Below, one piece after another: positions 19,722 through 19,848 of a DNA stretch of 19,848 bases. The notes beneath the pieces were generated by a model. That model was not told the DNA's origin and searched no databases. It was given only the letters and a program-made list of their open reading frames with translations. Where the stretch lies: the NCBI GenBank assembly GCA_030770425.1, contig JASJFT010000405.1, positions 1-19,848 on the forward strand, in the 5' to 3' direction. Positions within the stretch are counted from its first letter, which is position 1, and each line of letters starts with the position of its first letter. The stretch is from Darksidea phi. Lineage: Eukaryota > Ascomycota > Dothideomycetes > Pleosporales > Lentitheciaceae. Position numbers and translations under genes: made by a program.

Positions 19722-19848
19722 GGGGGGGGGGGGGGGGGGTGAGGGGGGGGGGGGGGAGAAAAAAAAGCCCGGGGCGGAATTAATTAATTGTGGGCGTTAT
19801 TATAAACGGCGGGGGCCCCCCCCGTAAATTGGTATTTAAGCAGGACCC
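19722..19848. other. Homopolymer-rich contig end, probably unreliable sequence
   Basis: Eighteen G, then TGA, then fourteen G, AGAAAAAAAA, and a GGCGGGGGCCCCCCCCG block. The nuclease reading frame ends at the G-run although the protein should continue. This resembles sequencing or assembly artefact at a contig end rather than biology. I read no gene or terminal repeat in it. Confidence 0.6.

Noticed and set aside
17519..19799. TGTGGGCGTT shared by 17,519-17,530 and 19,789-19,799, as candidate Harbinger terminal repeats
   Set aside because: The copies are in direct, not inverted, orientation, match over only about ten bases, and the right copy lies in unreliable homopolymer-rich sequence.

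Overview
The window looks like a repeat-dominated stretch of a filamentous ascomycete (Pezizomycotina) genome. The main evidence is repeat-induced point mutation (RIP). From about position 200 to 17,215 the dinucleotides CA and TG are almost absent on either strand; scanning by eye I found only about a dozen. Every coding trace there carries TAG/TAA stops where CAG, CAA or TGG would be expected. From about 17,228 to 19,721 base composition is ordinary, CA/TG are common, and two recognisable transposon genes appear. I see no host gene, rRNA, tRNA or CRISPR array.

Layout. (1) 1-195 is an unresolved end with a G-run and a short patch that keeps CA/TG. (2) 196-11,250 holds two Ty3/Gypsy LTR retrotransposons on the minus strand, one nested in the other. 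The inner element (2559-9598, 7,040 bp) is complete: two LTRs of 462 bp each, a 5-bp target duplication GTAGC, a polypurine tract, Gag with a zinc knuckle, protease, reverse transcriptase, RNase H, integrase and a chromodomain-like tail (a chromovirus). The outer element is split by this insertion: its Gag lies to the right (about 9604-11,050) and its protease and reverse transcriptase to the left (196-2558). (3) 11,250-11,650 contains three tandem 54-bp units. (4) 11,650-16,870 contains two Ty1/Copia pieces in opposite orientation. Gag/protease/pre-integrase/integrase is on the minus strand (about 11,900-13,990). Reverse transcriptase plus RNase H is on the plus strand (about 14,990-16,640), followed by an LTR-like tail. 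This zone has also lost nearly all CpG, unlike the Gypsy zone. (5) 16,870-17,227 is RIP-mutated sequence without a recognisable gene. (6) 17,228-17,412 is a G-rich polypurine-like tract followed by an unmutated LTR-like sequence (TGTAT...ATACA). (7) 17,587-19,721 is most of a PIF/Harbinger DNA transposon with two convergent genes: a Myb/SANT-like DNA-binding accessory protein (plus) and a DDE nuclease (minus). In this superfamily the two proteins act together in transposition. Both are now pseudogenes, broken mainly by TAG codons of RIP type, and the DNA-binding gene also by a 7-bp tandem duplication; the DDE catalytic residues are intact. (8) 19,722-19,848 is homopolymer-rich sequence that looks like a poor contig end and cuts off the nuclease N-terminus.

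Nothing here encodes a working system that I can defend as new. The points most worth a second look are the extreme completeness of RIP, the different CpG loss in the two retroelement zones, the abrupt mutated/unmutated boundary, and the G-runs at the sequence discontinuities. Domain limits inside mutated elements are approximate, because they come from reading through stops by eye.
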